DNA of 64,000 nt from Flavobacteriales bacterium. Lineage in GTDB: Bacteria > Bacteroidota > Bacteroidia > Flavobacteriales_C > GCA-002722245. Below the pieces are notes generated by a model, which had not been told where the DNA came from, ran no database searches, and saw only the letters and a program-made list of their open reading frames with translations. Within the stretch, counting starts at the first letter, position 1, and every line of letters begins with the position of its first letter. The DNA lies in contig JAHEZL010000015.1 in the NCBI GenBank assembly GCA_023251095.1, forward strand, positions 1-64,000, read 5' to 3'. Positions 53,627-63,421 of this stretch are shown in pieces. The position numbers and the translations under genes were made by a program.

Positions 53627-56600
53627 TTATTTTAATATCACGAGTTTTTCAAAAACGTTGTCGGAAGTTCCGTTTTCACTGCGCACTTTAATTTTATAAA
53701 TGTAAACGCCCCTTCCGATGGCGTCACCATAGTCATCCAATCCGTCCCATTCCAGCGGCCCCACTCTTTTGCTGTCGGCATAAACCGATTCTATTATTGT
53801 TTTTATGAGTTTACCGGAAACAGTAAAAATCTGTACCGTGACCTCTAAATTTTTTCCAATCTGATTGTGTTCGAAGTAAAATCCTGTTCGGGTAGTGAAG
53901 GGGTTGGGATAATTCAAAACATGTTCCAGTGCGGTGTTTGCATTGGTTGAAACAATAAATTCGGTATAGCCTCGCGATGAGTTATCGTAAGTATCCCACA
54001 CTTTAACTTCTATGGTATGCTTGCCTTCGCTGAGGTTTTCGAGTTGGTATTGTACTTTTCCTGCCTGGTAGTTGTTGAGTGCAGGTTCATAATTGGCCGC
54101 CAGCTCAATAACGTGTGCAGTGTTATTGTCGATAATTGCCGACAGGTCATGTCCGATGTCGCCCGTCATTAAATTAATCCCGCTGGAATCAAATAGATTT
54201 ACGATCATCAGCGGAGAAGAATTTGTAGTGCTTCCGGTGACGAAGGAAGAATCATTCATGAAGATGGAAAGTTCCGGACCGCTGATATCGGTGGCGGCTT
54301 TATCAAAAGTACCGCCTACAATCATGGTTTTGTTATTTCCCTGTGCATCAATGCCTGCATTGTTGTATGCATACAGGCTAATTTTTCCATTGCCATAAGA
54401 GGATGCAATATCTTTCGGCACTAAAAACTCAAAACTAAAATCGCCTTGTTTTACCGAAGCACTGCCTTTGAAAAGAATGTTTTGCTGAAGAGTGAAATCA
54501 TAGCCGCTTGCTCCGGGATCGTTACCAAGAGTGCTGTAATCCACAGCTTTGTCGAAAATTTTTGGATAAACAGTTCCGTTGAACCAGCTTAATTTATTGC
54601 CTGCCGTGTCGGTGACACTTCCGTTGATTTTAATTTTCATGAGTGCCTTCAATGTATCTGTAGCCGAATTGTCGTAGGTACTTATGATGCTGTTCAGTTT
54701 AATGTCCTGTTTAGGCATGGCCATGCGCATGGCAGGATCTCCCAGAAGCGTGAAATTGCGATCATTTGTTCCTCCGTTGTTAACCACTTTGGTAGTTTTA
54801 AATATATCTCCAAGACGGGTTTTATAGCCGGCGGGTTGGCTGAAGGCAACGTTATAAAATGTTTTATTTAAGTTGAAGTTGGGAGTAGAAAAAACTAGTC
54901 GGACCGTAGAAAGCAGGGCAATTGCCCCTCCGTTCGGATTAAGGAAAAGCAGCTCTCCGGCAGAGGTTCTGTTGGTAAGATCATAACGACTGAATTCACA
55001 GGTGGCCGTTACGAATAAAGGCATTTTTATTCCGTTGCTGAGTCCGATAATATCAGCCGTTTGAAACACCCCTTCACCGGTTAACCCGTCTTCACCGCCA
55101 TGTCCGGTATAGTTCACCAGAAAAACGCCATCGTTGATTTTGTTTTTTATTGCTTCATTGGCATCGGGATATTTATCGCCTTCTGCTGTATGCGTTTGTT
55201 TGAAAGCATCTATGTATATTTTGTCTACATTATATTGTGGTTGCTCATTCTCCACTTTCACGGCAAGCTGGTTGGCCTGATTTAAATGGATGTTATAATC
55301 TTCATCATCGGCGATGAATAAAGCCTCGTTGCGCCAGGAAGTAAAAAGCTGCTCTTTCTTTTCCTCATAAGAGGAATTTGATCCGTCAAAATAATTGCAG
55401 TAAGCCAGCATTTTATCTACCAGATTTTTAGCTTCCTCTTTTGTTTTAGTGGGAAAACGGCCGATACCGATATCTAAAAGATCAGCATCATAAGTTCCCC
55501 AGGTTCCTTCATTGTTATCCAGCAAACCGAAAAAATCATCGGAAGTATAAGAAGCAGTGCTTTTGGTAGAATTGAGAGATTGATAAGTAGGAATGAAGTT
55601 TTTACTGCCTTTCAAAATGTTTTTGTAGTCATAGGTGCCATCGCCAAAGAGCAGCAAATATTTTGGCACTTCATAGGGAGTGGCTGCTTTGTCGTAAAGC
55701 ATTTTCATAAAATCGCGAAGTGCAACAATATCCTGAACACCGCCTGAAAATTCATTAAAAACCTCATTGATGTCCACCAGATTTACACTTAGAGAATCAA
55801 TGTTTTGGTGAAAATCGGCCAGTCTTTTCGCTTCGCTCCAAAATTCAAGCGGAGCAACTATCGTCAAATCAGTGGGGTCCAGTGCATGTAAATTCTGATT
55901 TTTAATTTTTCCGCAATAATCCGGTACTGTAGCGCTTGCAGGATCAAACAAAACAAATTCCCTTAAAGAATCTGCATCTGCAGTAAAAACGACAGAGTCG
56001 CCTGCAAAGGAATTAGTATGAATTTTAGCGGAAGTAAAATTTGTGATTTCCCAAAGCAATAAATTATTTGTAGCGGCACTTATTTTATAATGTGCGGTAT
56101 TCCCAATGCCCAGAACATCATGGTTTCTAAAGAAAAGCGGACTTCCTTTGTAATTTAATTTTCTTTTGGCCGACACTTCAATATAGTTGATCCATCCTTC
56201 CGAAAAAGCATCGGGAGCATTCAGCCGCACATCAATATTTATAGTGTCTTTGTCGGCGATAGCGGAGAAATTGGACATTTTATTTTTAGCAATATCATCC
56301 GTGGAATTGCCCGAGATGAAAGGAATATATAAGGGAGCTGCACTTACTCCATTGCTTGAAATGATGAAATTGCTTCCGTTGTTATTGGTGCTTTTTGCAA
56401 ATAAATGAGTGTTGATATTGATGGTAGAAAGCGGTACAATATCGGGAAAAATAAAGGGGAAGGATTGATTGCCGCTTCCCAGAAAATGATTGCCCAACCA
56501 TAGTCTTCCGCTGGCCAATAAGTTCTCTTCGTCCTTTTCATGAAAGAGGTGTTCATCAAAGGAAGTAAGATATTGATTGTAGGGAAGCGCTGATTCAGTC

Positions 56601-57427
56601 TGGGTTAAAAACGGTTTTGGAGAGTCGGGATTGATGGTAAGGAAATAATAAACCGAGTCAGTATAGAGATTATAATTGTGGGTGTATGTTGTGGTAAGCG
56701 TATCGTATTTCCACAGATGAGGACCTTCTGCGTAAAATAAAATATAATCCCCGTTGTCGAAAAAGCCATTGCCATTGTCTACTCTTTGTACAGCCAATTC
56801 CGGAAGATCGTCGTACCTGCTTTCGCTGTTGGCATAGGGCAGCATTTTCCCGCCGCGACTGTGAATTTTAATGTAATCTAAAGAAGTAATGCTGCTGATA
56901 TCTATTCCTGCATTTTGTATAGCGGCGTAATCAATTTTATAAATTCCGCTTTGGGCAACGCTCCATTTGTACCAGTTTCCTGAATTCAGCGCGGATTGGC
57001 TGGCGGAGTAATAATTGCCTGTGCTTTTCTTTTTGGAAGTTGAAATGACCTCAATGCTATAATCGAAAGATTGAATTCTTTGGATTTCCCCGCTTTGATT
57101 TTTAAAAAGCGGAAAAACAGAAACCGATACTACTGTTCTTTTTGAAGAAGTCCCTTTTTGATATTTCCATTGAAAAGAGGAAGGGAGGTTTTTATAATTT
57201 ATTTTCTGATTTCCCAAAGGAGAAGAAACAACATTATTGATGTTAACCCTTAGGGAATCTACTGTTTCAGTAAAAGTGACCGATTCATTGTGAAAGGCAA
57301 TTTCAAAGTTTTCCTCGTCTTGAAAAATCAACGAGTCCGAATTTATTTCCGCATGATAATTTTGCGCGGCAAGGTTGGATGCGCACAAAATCAGTAGGGA
57401 ATAAAGGATATATGAAATTCGTCTCAC
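53627..57427 (-). CDS. PorU-like C25 family peptidase, copy 2
   Basis: A 1266-residue paralogue of the neighbouring PorU with the same architecture: signal peptide (about 1-21), beta-rich N-terminal region, C25 domain with His776 in TGHGGEDG and Cys810 in TATCEFSRY, and the FlgD-like C-terminal domain (NYPNPFTTRTGFYFEHNQ, EWDGLDDYGDAIGRG). Both catalytic residues are kept, so it is probably active. Identity is clear in the catalytic and terminal domains but low elsewhere (by eye). It may process a distinct set of cargo or be a structural partner. It is first in the minus-strand run. Its promoter should lie in 57428-57600, opposite the porP gene. Confidence 0.9.
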   Translation of the reverse strand: MRRISYILYSLLILCASNLAAQNYHAEINSDSLIFQDEENFEIAFHNESVTFTETVDSLRVNINNVVSSPLGNQKINYKNLPSSFQWKYQKGTSSKRTVVSVSVFPLFKNQSGEIQRIQSFDYSIEVISTSKKKSTGNYYSASQSALNSGNWYKWSVAQSGIYKIDYAAIQNAGIDISSITSLDYIKIHSRGGKMLPYANSESRYDDLPELAVQRVDNGNGFFDNGDYILFYAEGPHLWKYDTLTTTYTHNYNLYTDSVYYFLTINPDSPKPFLTQTESALPYNQYLTSFDEHLFHEKDEENLLASGRLWLGNHFLGSGNQSFPFIFPDIVPLSTININTHLFAKSTNNNGSNFIISSNGVSAAPLYIPFISGNSTDDIAKNKMSNFSAIADKDTINIDVRLNAPDAFSEGWINYIEVSAKRKLNYKGSPLFFRNHDVLGIGNTAHYKISAATNNLLLWEITNFTSAKIHTNSFAGDSVVFTADADSLREFVLFDPASATVPDYCGKIKNQNLHALDPTDLTIVAPLEFWSEAKRLADFHQNIDSLSVNLVDINEVFNEFSGGVQDIVALRDFMKMLYDKAATPYEVPKYLLLFGDGTYDYKNILKGSKNFIPTYQSLNSTKSTASYTSDDFFGLLDNNEGTWGTYDADLLDIGIGRFPTKTKEEAKNLVDKMLAYCNYFDGSNSSYEEKKEQLFTSWRNEALFIADDEDYNIHLNQANQLAVKVENEQPQYNVDKIYIDAFKQTHTAEGDKYPDANEAIKNKINDGVFLVNYTGHGGEDGLTGEGVFQTADIIGLSNGIKMPLFVTATCEFSRYDLTNRTSAGELLFLNPNGGAIALLSTVRLVFSTPNFNLNKTFYNVAFSQPAGYKTRLGDIFKTTKVVNNGGTNDRNFTLLGDPAMRMAMPKQDIKLNSIISTYDNSATDTLKALMKIKINGSVTDTAGNKLSWFNGTVYPKIFDKAVDYSTLGNDPGASGYDFTLQQNILFKGSASVKQGDFSFEFLVPKDIASSYGNGKISLYAYNNAGIDAQGNNKTMIVGGTFDKAATDISGPELSIFMNDSSFVTGSTTNSSPLMIVNLFDSSGINLMTGDIGHDLSAIIDNNTAHVIELAANYEPALNNYQAGKVQYQLENLSEGKHTIEVKVWDTYDNSSRGYTEFIVSTNANTALEHVLNYPNPFTTRTGFYFEHNQIGKNLEVTVQIFTVSGKLIKTIIESVYADSKRVGPLEWDGLDDYGDAIGRGVYIYKIKVRSENGTSDNVFEKLVILK

Positions 57428-57521
57428 GGATATAAAGTAACTATTTTCCTACGGGAATCGTAAATTTATTTCTGCCAAAAAGCATATTAAAACGTTGATT
57501 GTAAAAAAAATATTGTTACCT

Positions 57522-57558
57522 TTTGACTTCCTATCATTATATTAGGGTATTAGGTTTG
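57522..57558 (+). promoter_or_regulatory. putative promoter of the porP-gldJ unit
   Basis: TTTG (57522-57525) and TAGGTTTG (57551-57558, an exact TAnnTTTG match) are 25 bp apart, a little wider than the usual 17-23. Transcription would start near 57565, about 40 bases before the ATG at 57606. The reverse strand of the same stretch should hold the porU-run promoter, which I could not identify. Confidence 0.35.
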
Positions 57559-57605
57559 TAAAAATAATTTGTATAATTGTGCCTGTGGAAAGTAAAACTA
57601 TCGTA

Positions 57606-58592
57606 ATGTTTAGTAAGCTGGGCGTGCTAACGCTATTGATTATTCTAAGCGAATTAGTCAACCCAACGCTTGCCTCTGCTCAGGATCCTGAGTTTACCCA
57701 ATTTTATGCTAACCCATTATATCTGAATCCTGCCATGGCAGGAACGAACAGATGTCCCCGGTTTATTTCGAATTACAGAAATCAATGGCCTGCTATTTCA
57801 GGAACCTTTGTAACATATAGTGCTTCTTATGATCAACACGTAGATATCCTATCAGGTGGAATCGGGGTGTTGGTTACTCAGGACCGTGCCGGTGAAGGAA
57901 CTTTAAATACTTTAAATGCGAGTTTAATTTACTCTTACCATTTAGCGGTTACCAAGTCTTTCTCCATTAAAGTAGGATTTCAAGGGACTTTCCATCAAAA
58001 ATCTGTGGACTGGAGCAAACTGACTTTTGGAGATATGATTGACGCGAAATATGGTTTTATTCTTAAAACCAATGAAGTTCAGCCAAGCACAACAGTATCC
58101 ACTGTGGATTTTTCTGCAGGGATCTTAGGATACAGCAAATCATTCTTTATAGGTGGAGCAGTGTCTCACATCCTTGAACCAAACGAAAGTTTTTTTGGAA
58201 ACAGCAGCCCGCTGCCAATGAAGTTTACCGGTCACGCCGGAGCGGTAATTCCAATCGGCCCGCCGCAAAAAGGTAAAAACAGAGGAGTGCCGCAAAGCTC
58301 AATTTCTCCTAACGTTCTCTTTAGAATGCAAAAAGATTTTCAACAATTAAATTTAGGGATATATGTTACCAAAGGACCTATAGTGGGTGGTATCTGGTAC
58401 AGAAACTCTGATTCTTTTATCTTATTGGTAGGTATTCAACAAGGCTTTTTTAAATTTGGCTACAGTTACGACGTAACGGTTTCAAAATTAAGCAATGCCA
58501 CAGCAGGTTCTCATGAAATTTCACTGGCTTTGATGTTTGACTGTAAACCGAGAACAAAAAAATTCAGACCATTGAGTTGTCCGTCATTTTAA
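57606..58592 (+). CDS. PorP/SprF family type IX secretion membrane protein
   Basis: A 328-residue outer-membrane protein from ATG 57606 (the frame also opens at a GTG, 57579). The signal peptide is MFSKLGVLTLLIILSELVNP and onward to about residue 26. The mature start QDPEFTQFYANPLYLNPAMA is the family's signature, followed by the NYRNQWP segment and barrel strands (GGAVSHI, NLGIYVTKGPIVGGIWYRNS). PorP/SprF proteins help secrete specific T9SS type B cargo such as SprB, so this copy may serve the GH81 enzyme or the 1201-residue surface protein, both type B. It precedes gldJ by 25 bases. Confidence 0.92.
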   Translation: MFSKLGVLTLLIILSELVNPTLASAQDPEFTQFYANPLYLNPAMAGTNRCPRFISNYRNQWPAISGTFVTYSASYDQHVDILSGGIGVLVTQDRAGEGTLNTLNASLIYSYHLAVTKSFSIKVGFQGTFHQKSVDWSKLTFGDMIDAKYGFILKTNEVQPSTTVSTVDFSAGILGYSKSFFIGGAVSHILEPNESFFGNSSPLPMKFTGHAGAVIPIGPPQKGKNRGVPQSSISPNVLFRMQKDFQQLNLGIYVTKGPIVGGIWYRNSDSFILLVGIQQGFFKFGYSYDVTVSKLSNATAGSHEISLALMFDCKPRTKKFRPLSCPSF

Positions 58593-58617
58593 ACTTGAAT
58601 TATTAATAAATAAATAT

Positions 58618-60138
58618 ATGAACCCAAAGTTGCATTTAAAATCAGGTAGTGTTTGTGCGATAGCAGCCATTGCTTTATTCTATGGTTGCGGGAAAGATGT
58701 ATCCAACACAACAGGTTGGAACAATAACGATCCCAAAAATGGTGGTTTTGAAGTTCAACCTTATGGAGAACAGGAAACAGGTCCCGGCCTTATTCTGGTT
58801 GAAGGAGGTAGATTCACAATGGGTCAGAACGAACAGGATGTAATGTATGAATGGGATAGCAAACCGAGAACAATGTCGGTTTCTTCTTTCTACATGGATG
58901 AAACAGAAATCAGAAACATCGACTGGAGAGAGTATGTTTACTGGTTGAACCGTGTTTACGGACAAAGTTATCCTGAGGTGCCTAAAAAAGCCCTTCCTGA
59001 TACATTGGCTTGGAGAGACGAGTTGGCTTACAACGAAGAATATGTAGACTGGTACTACAGACACCCCGCTTATAACGAATATCCGGTGGTGGGTGTAAAC
59101 TGGTTGCAGGCAACTGATTATTGTATCTGGAGAACCGACAGGGTGAATGAAATGATCATGATCAGAGAAGGTATTTTGAAAGTGAATCCGAATCAACAGG
59201 ATGACGATAACTTTAATACAGAAGCTTATTTGAACGGACAATACGTTGGAGAGGTAAAAGGAGATTTAGTTAACCTTGACCCCAACACCGGTGGATTCAG
59301 AAAAGTAATGAGAGAAGATGGTATCATTCTTCCGAAATACCGTCTCCCGACAGAAGCTGAGTGGGAATATGCCGCTATCGGTTTAATCGGAAATACAATT
59401 GATGAACGTATCATCGACCGTAGAGTTTATCCTTGGAATGGTCACTGGGTACGTAACAAAGATGATAAATGGCAAGGAGAAATGATGGCCAACATCATGA
59501 GAGGAAAAGGAGATATGATGGGGGTTGCCAGCAAATTAAATGATGCTGCCGATATCACCGCTCCTGTTCGTTCTTTTTGGCCGAATGACTACGGATTATA
59601 TCACATGGCAGGTAACGTATCGGAATGGGTAATGGATGTTTATCGTCCTTTAACTTTAGAAGACGGAAATGAATTCAGATCCTTCAGAGGAAATGTATTT
59701 AAAACTTTACAGGAAGATGCAAGTGAGCCGGATGTTTTGGCTGAAAAAGACAGCTTGGGTCACATGGTATACAGAGAGGTTGATGTTGAAAAGGACAACC
59801 TTGCTCAAAGAAGAAACTACAAGAGATCAAATAACATCGACTTCCTTGATGGTGATTTCACTTCTTCAGTATACTTTACCGACGAAGGTTATAAAGATGC
59901 TGCAAAACAAAATAAGCTGATGTATGAAAATGCAGCGCCAACAGTAGAAGGTCATTCATTGATGTCACAAAGAACAAGAGTATACAAAGGTGGATCTTGG
60001 AAAGACAGAACTTACTGGATGGTACCGGGAACAAGAAGATATCTGGATGAAGATCAGTCAACTGATTGCATCGGATTCAGATGTGCGATGCACAGAGTTG
60101 GAAGTCCGACACCATTCGGAAACGACAATGGCAAATAA
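58618..60138 (+). CDS. gldJ: gliding motility / T9SS lipoprotein GldJ
   Basis: A 506-residue protein with a lipoprotein-like signal ending in Cys24 (ALFYGC) and a formylglycine-generating-enzyme (SUMF1)-like fold. The recognisable segments are LILVEGGRFTMGQNEQDVMY, SFYMDETEIRNIDWREYVYW, PTEAEWEYAA, MAGNVSEWVMDVYRP and the ending KGGSWKDRTYWMVPG with GFRCAMHRV. This matches GldJ, and its neighbours porU (divergent) and murF (downstream) agree with known gldJ contexts. GldJ is needed to stabilise the gliding machinery and T9SS, and probably lacks sulfatase-modifying activity. The length is somewhat below Flavobacterium GldJ. GldK is the closest alternative. Confidence 0.88.
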   Translation: MNPKLHLKSGSVCAIAAIALFYGCGKDVSNTTGWNNNDPKNGGFEVQPYGEQETGPGLILVEGGRFTMGQNEQDVMYEWDSKPRTMSVSSFYMDETEIRNIDWREYVYWLNRVYGQSYPEVPKKALPDTLAWRDELAYNEEYVDWYYRHPAYNEYPVVGVNWLQATDYCIWRTDRVNEMIMIREGILKVNPNQQDDDNFNTEAYLNGQYVGEVKGDLVNLDPNTGGFRKVMREDGIILPKYRLPTEAEWEYAAIGLIGNTIDERIIDRRVYPWNGHWVRNKDDKWQGEMMANIMRGKGDMMGVASKLNDAADITAPVRSFWPNDYGLYHMAGNVSEWVMDVYRPLTLEDGNEFRSFRGNVFKTLQEDASEPDVLAEKDSLGHMVYREVDVEKDNLAQRRNYKRSNNIDFLDGDFTSSVYFTDEGYKDAAKQNKLMYENAAPTVEGHSLMSQRTRVYKGGSWKDRTYWMVPGTRRYLDEDQSTDCIGFRCAMHRVGSPTPFGNDNGK

Positions 60139-60161
60139 TAAATAATAAAAATATTAACGCT

Positions 60162-60195
60162 AAAAATCCCTCAGCAACACTGCAGAGGGATTTTT
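60162..60195 (+). terminator. hairpin terminator between gldJ and murF
   Basis: AAAAATCCCTC (60162-60172) pairs with GAGGGATTTTT (60185-60195) around a 12-nt loop, followed by a T-run. The murF ATG is 13 bases away, so murF is either expressed by read-through or from a promoter inside this hairpin. Confidence 0.8.
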
Positions 60196-60208
60196 TTTAT
60201 TTTGTTTT

Positions 60209-61486
60209 ATGAGTATTGAGGAGCTTTACAAAATATTTCTTCAGCAAAATCAGAAGATTTGTACCGATACCCGGAAAATTGAAAAAGGAGCAATTTATTT
60301 TGCGCTGAAAGGCGGAAATTTCGACGCCAATTCTTTTGCATTAGCTGCCATTGAAGGAGGTTGCGCTTATGCTGTAGTAGATAATCCGGCTCTTGTTCAT
60401 GATCAATGTATTGTAGTTCCTGATGCTTTAAAAACTTTACAGGATCTGGCTAACTTTCACCGAAAGCAATTTAAAATTCCTGTTTTAGGAATTACCGGCA
60501 CCAATGGTAAAACCACTACCAAGGAATTGGTGGGTGCAGTGCTCTCCACTCAATTTAAAGTGCATTATACAAAAGGGAATTTAAATAATCATATTGGAGT
60601 GCCATTGACCTTGCTTTCGATGACGAAGGATACCGAAATCGCCATTATTGAAATGGGTGCAAACCATCTTTTTGAAATCGAATTTTTGTGCAAAATAGCG
60701 GAACCTGATTATGGATTGGTAACCAACATGGGAAAAGCCCATCTTGAAGGGTTTGGCAGCTTTGAAGGTGTAATTAAAACGAAATCCGAAATGTATGATT
60801 TCGCTTCTTTGCACAATGGAAAAGTATTTGTGAATGCTGCCGATCAATTGCTGATGAAGCAATCGGCTCATGTAAAACAGCGCATTCTATATCAGAATGC
60901 AGGATTTTATGGAGATGTCCGTGCCCTTTCTCCTTCTGTAACCGCGATGTTGCATATAGGTAAAGAAGAAACAGAAATTGCCACTAAACTTTTTGGTGAA
61001 CACAACCTTATCAATATGATTGCTGCCGCTGCTGTTGGGAAGGAATTCGGAATTTCTACGCTCAACATTAAAAAAGCTCTTGAAGAGTATCAGCCCGATA
61101 ATAACCGTTCACAAATCAAGAAATCTCCGAAAGGAAATACACTTATTCTGGATGCCTATAATGCAAATCCAACCAGTATGAGTGTGGCTTTAACAGCCTT
61201 TGCGAAGATCGGTGCTAAAAATAAAATTGCCATCGTTGGAGATATGCTCGAATTAGGAGAAGCTTCCGAGGCAGAGCATAAAAATATCATCCGTTTGCTG
61301 GAGCTCAATAATATCAAAGCCTTTTTGGTGGGTGCCGAGTTCATTAAATGCGCATCGACTTTTCAAAGCTTTCAAAATTCAAGCGATCTCAAGAATTTTC
61401 TTGCGCTTCAAAACATTGAAAACACTACAGTATTAATTAAAGGATCACGCGGTATAAAGCTGGAAGCAGTGGAAGCTGTACTATAA
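60209..61486 (+). CDS. murF: UDP-N-acetylmuramoyl-tripeptide--D-alanyl-D-alanine ligase MurF
   Basis: A 425-residue cytoplasmic ligase that adds D-Ala-D-Ala to UDP-MurNAc-tripeptide, the last soluble step of peptidoglycan precursor synthesis. The Mur ATP-binding loop GITGTNGKTTTKE (94-106) is intact. The N-terminal DTRKIEKGAIYFALKG and the central NNHIGVPLTLL, EMGANH and DAYNANPTSM segments identify MurF rather than MurC-E. It follows gldJ across a terminator, an order I recall from other Bacteroidota. The length (425) is slightly below the common 430-460. Confidence 0.96.
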   Translation: MSIEELYKIFLQQNQKICTDTRKIEKGAIYFALKGGNFDANSFALAAIEGGCAYAVVDNPALVHDQCIVVPDALKTLQDLANFHRKQFKIPVLGITGTNGKTTTKELVGAVLSTQFKVHYTKGNLNNHIGVPLTLLSMTKDTEIAIIEMGANHLFEIEFLCKIAEPDYGLVTNMGKAHLEGFGSFEGVIKTKSEMYDFASLHNGKVFVNAADQLLMKQSAHVKQRILYQNAGFYGDVRALSPSVTAMLHIGKEETEIATKLFGEHNLINMIAAAAVGKEFGISTLNIKKALEEYQPDNNRSQIKKSPKGNTLILDAYNANPTSMSVALTAFAKIGAKNKIAIVGDMLELGEASEAEHKNIIRLLELNNIKAFLVGAEFIKCASTFQSFQNSSDLKNFLALQNIENTTVLIKGSRGIKLEAVEAVL

Positions 61487-61490
61487 AAAT

Positions 61491-61515
61491 AATCCCGGAA
61501 TTTTGTTCCGGGATT
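61491..61515. terminator. bidirectional hairpin terminator after murF
   Basis: AATCCCGGAA (61491-61500) pairs with TTCCGGGATT (61506-61515) around TTTTG, flanked by A- and T-runs on the two sides. It separates murF (plus) from the barrel-like gene (minus). Confidence 0.88.
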
Positions 61516-61523
61516 TTTAATGA

Positions 61524-61982
61524 TTATTTCTGTTTTCCGAAATAGAAAGTGAATTCCAGAAGACCTCTGAATCCCGAGTAAACAAAGGCGTTGAAAGAGC
61601 CCAGTCCCATTGTAATTCCTGATTCAACAGTAACGCTGATTCGTTTATTTCCCATTGGAAAAACTTCTACTCCAATCGGAATATAAGTATTGTAGCTATA
61701 GGTGTTTCCGGTGTTGGAGAGGTAAAAAGAAGAACCTAAACCTATACCAAAATAGGGTTTAGCGTTATCAGAAGTAAAAACCCTGGCGACTCCGCTCACG
61801 CTTGGACTCAGTGTAAATGAATTTGTTCCCCAACCCAATCCTATTCTTCCAATCACACCAAGCTTTTTTTCGTGATCACTTTTGATATTCAATCCGCCAT
61901 TTCCCAATCCCAATCCCAAAATTTGAGAATAGGATAAAGCGCTTACTAAACAAAACAATAATACTGCAGTAATTTTTTTCAT
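61524..61982 (-). CDS. small outer-membrane beta-barrel protein
   Basis: A 152-residue exported protein. A signal peptide (MKKITAVLLFCLVSALSYS) is followed by glycine-rich amphipathic strands (GLGLGNGGLNIKSD, GVIGRIGLGWGTNSFTLS, VEVFPMGNKRISVTVESGIT), ending LLEFTFYFGKQK. This looks like an eight-stranded outer-membrane barrel, but I recognise no named family. It is a single-gene unit bounded by a terminator and fumC. A role in membrane integrity is only a guess. Confidence 0.7.
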   Translation of the reverse strand: MKKITAVLLFCLVSALSYSQILGLGLGNGGLNIKSDHEKKLGVIGRIGLGWGTNSFTLSPSVSGVARVFTSDNAKPYFGIGLGSSFYLSNTGNTYSYNTYIPIGVEVFPMGNKRISVTVESGITMGLGSFNAFVYSGFRGLLEFTFYFGKQK

Positions 61983-62025
61983 GTGAGTAGGGTTTTACGT
62001 TTCTGTAATGTACTAAAATCTTTGT

Positions 62026-63420
62026 TTAATCAAGAGATCCTATCATTTTTTCAGGACGTACCCATTCGTCAAATTCTTCAGGTTTTAAATAACCCAGTCT
62101 TACTGCTTCCTGTTTTAGTGTAGTGCCGTTTTTATGAGCGGTTTGAGCAATTTCAGCAGCTTTATAATAACCTATTTTAGTATTCAAAGCAGTTACCAGC
62201 ATCAATGAGTTGTTCAGGTGTTCCTGAACTCTTTGTGTGTTGGGTTGAATGCCAACAGCGCAATTATCAGTAAAGGAAACACAAGCATCACCAATTAAGC
62301 GGGCTGAATTTAAAAAGTTGAAGATCATCATAGGTTTGAAAACATTCAATTCAAAATGACCATTCATTCCACCTACGGAAATCGCCACATCATTGCCTAA
62401 AACCTGACAACATACCATCGTTAGCGCTTCACATTGAGTTGGATTTTCTTTTCCGGGCATAATAGAGGATCCCGGTTCGTTAGCAGGAATCGATATTTCT
62501 CCAATACCTGAGCGTGGACCCGAACACAACATTCTGATATCACTTGCTATTTTCATTAAGCTCACCGACAGTTGTTTCAATGCGCCATGAGTTTCAACAA
62601 TAGCGTCATGTGCAGCCAAGGATTCAAATTTATTTTCGGCAGTCACAAAAGGATGACCTGTCAATTGCGCAATATTTTTTGCTACCAGTTCAGAATAACC
62701 TTTAGGAGTGTTAATTCCTGTTCCTACGGCAGTTCCTCCCAAAGCCAATTCAGAAAGATGCGCCAAAGTATTATTTAAAGCTTTTAAGCCATGATCCAAT
62801 TGAGATACATAGCCACTGAATTCTTGTCCTAGTGTAAGCGGCGTGGCATCCATAAAATGCGTTCTTCCGATTTTCACTACGCTTTTCATCTCTTTGGATT
62901 TCGCGGCAAGGCAATCTCTCAGTTTTTTAACTCCCGGGATAGTGGTTTCCAGTACAATTTTGTAAGCTGCAATGTGCATTGCAGTGGGGAAAGTATCGTT
63001 GGAAGATTGTGATTTATTTACATCGTCGTTGGCGTTTAGTAATTTTTCGCCTTTGCCCAGTTGGTTGCCTAACACTACGTGTGCGCGGTTTGCAATCACT
63101 TCATTCACGTTCATGTTGGATTGGGTTCCCGATCCTGTTTGCCATACCACCAGAGGAAACTGATCATTTAATTTTCCTGCCAGAATTTCGTCGCATACCG
63201 TTGCAATAGCATCGGCTTTGTTTTTTTCCAGCGCACCTAAAGTTTCATTAGTGCGGGCTGCAGCTTTTTTGAGGTAAGCAAAAGCGTAGATGATTTCCAG
63301 TGGCATCTGGTTGCCGCCGATTTTAAAATTGTCGATAGAGCGTTGTGTTTGGGCTGCCCAGTACTTGTCTGCGGCAACATTGATTTCACCCATCGTGTCT
63401 TTCTCTTTTCTATATTCCAT
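62026..63420 (-). CDS. fumC: class II fumarate hydratase
   Basis: The enzyme interconverts fumarate and malate in the TCA cycle. The internal ATG at 63420 ([15 protein letters not shown]) is preferred to the one at 63447, as it leaves one base after the upstream stop and fits the FumC N-terminus; this gives 464 residues. The signature [13 protein letters not shown] and the substrate-site segments [32 protein letters not shown] and [17 protein letters not shown] are present. The GKENP loop, with the catalytic Ser in SSI, is intact. It is co-oriented with, and one base after, the guanylyltransferase gene. Argininosuccinate lyase and aspartase relatives are excluded by these motifs. Confidence 0.96.
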   Translation of the reverse strand: MEYRKEKDTMGEINVAADKYWAAQTQRSIDNFKIGGNQMPLEIIYAFAYLKKAAARTNETLGALEKNKADAIATVCDEILAGKLNDQFPLVVWQTGSGTQSNMNVNEVIANRAHVVLGNQLGKGEKLLNANDDVNKSQSSNDTFPTAMHIAAYKIVLETTIPGVKKLRDCLAAKSKEMKSVVKIGRTHFMDATPLTLGQEFSGYVSQLDHGLKALNNTLAHLSELALGGTAVGTGINTPKGYSELVAKNIAQLTGHPFVTAENKFESLAAHDAIVETHGALKQLSVSLMKIASDIRMLCSGPRSGIGEISIPANEPGSSIMPGKENPTQCEALTMVCCQVLGNDVAISVGGMNGHFELNVFKPMMIFNFLNSARLIGDACVSFTDNCAVGIQPNTQRVQEHLNNSLMLVTALNTKIGYYKAAEIAQTAHKNGTTLKQEAVRLGYLKPEEFDEWVRPEKMIGSLD

Positions 63421-63421
63421 G

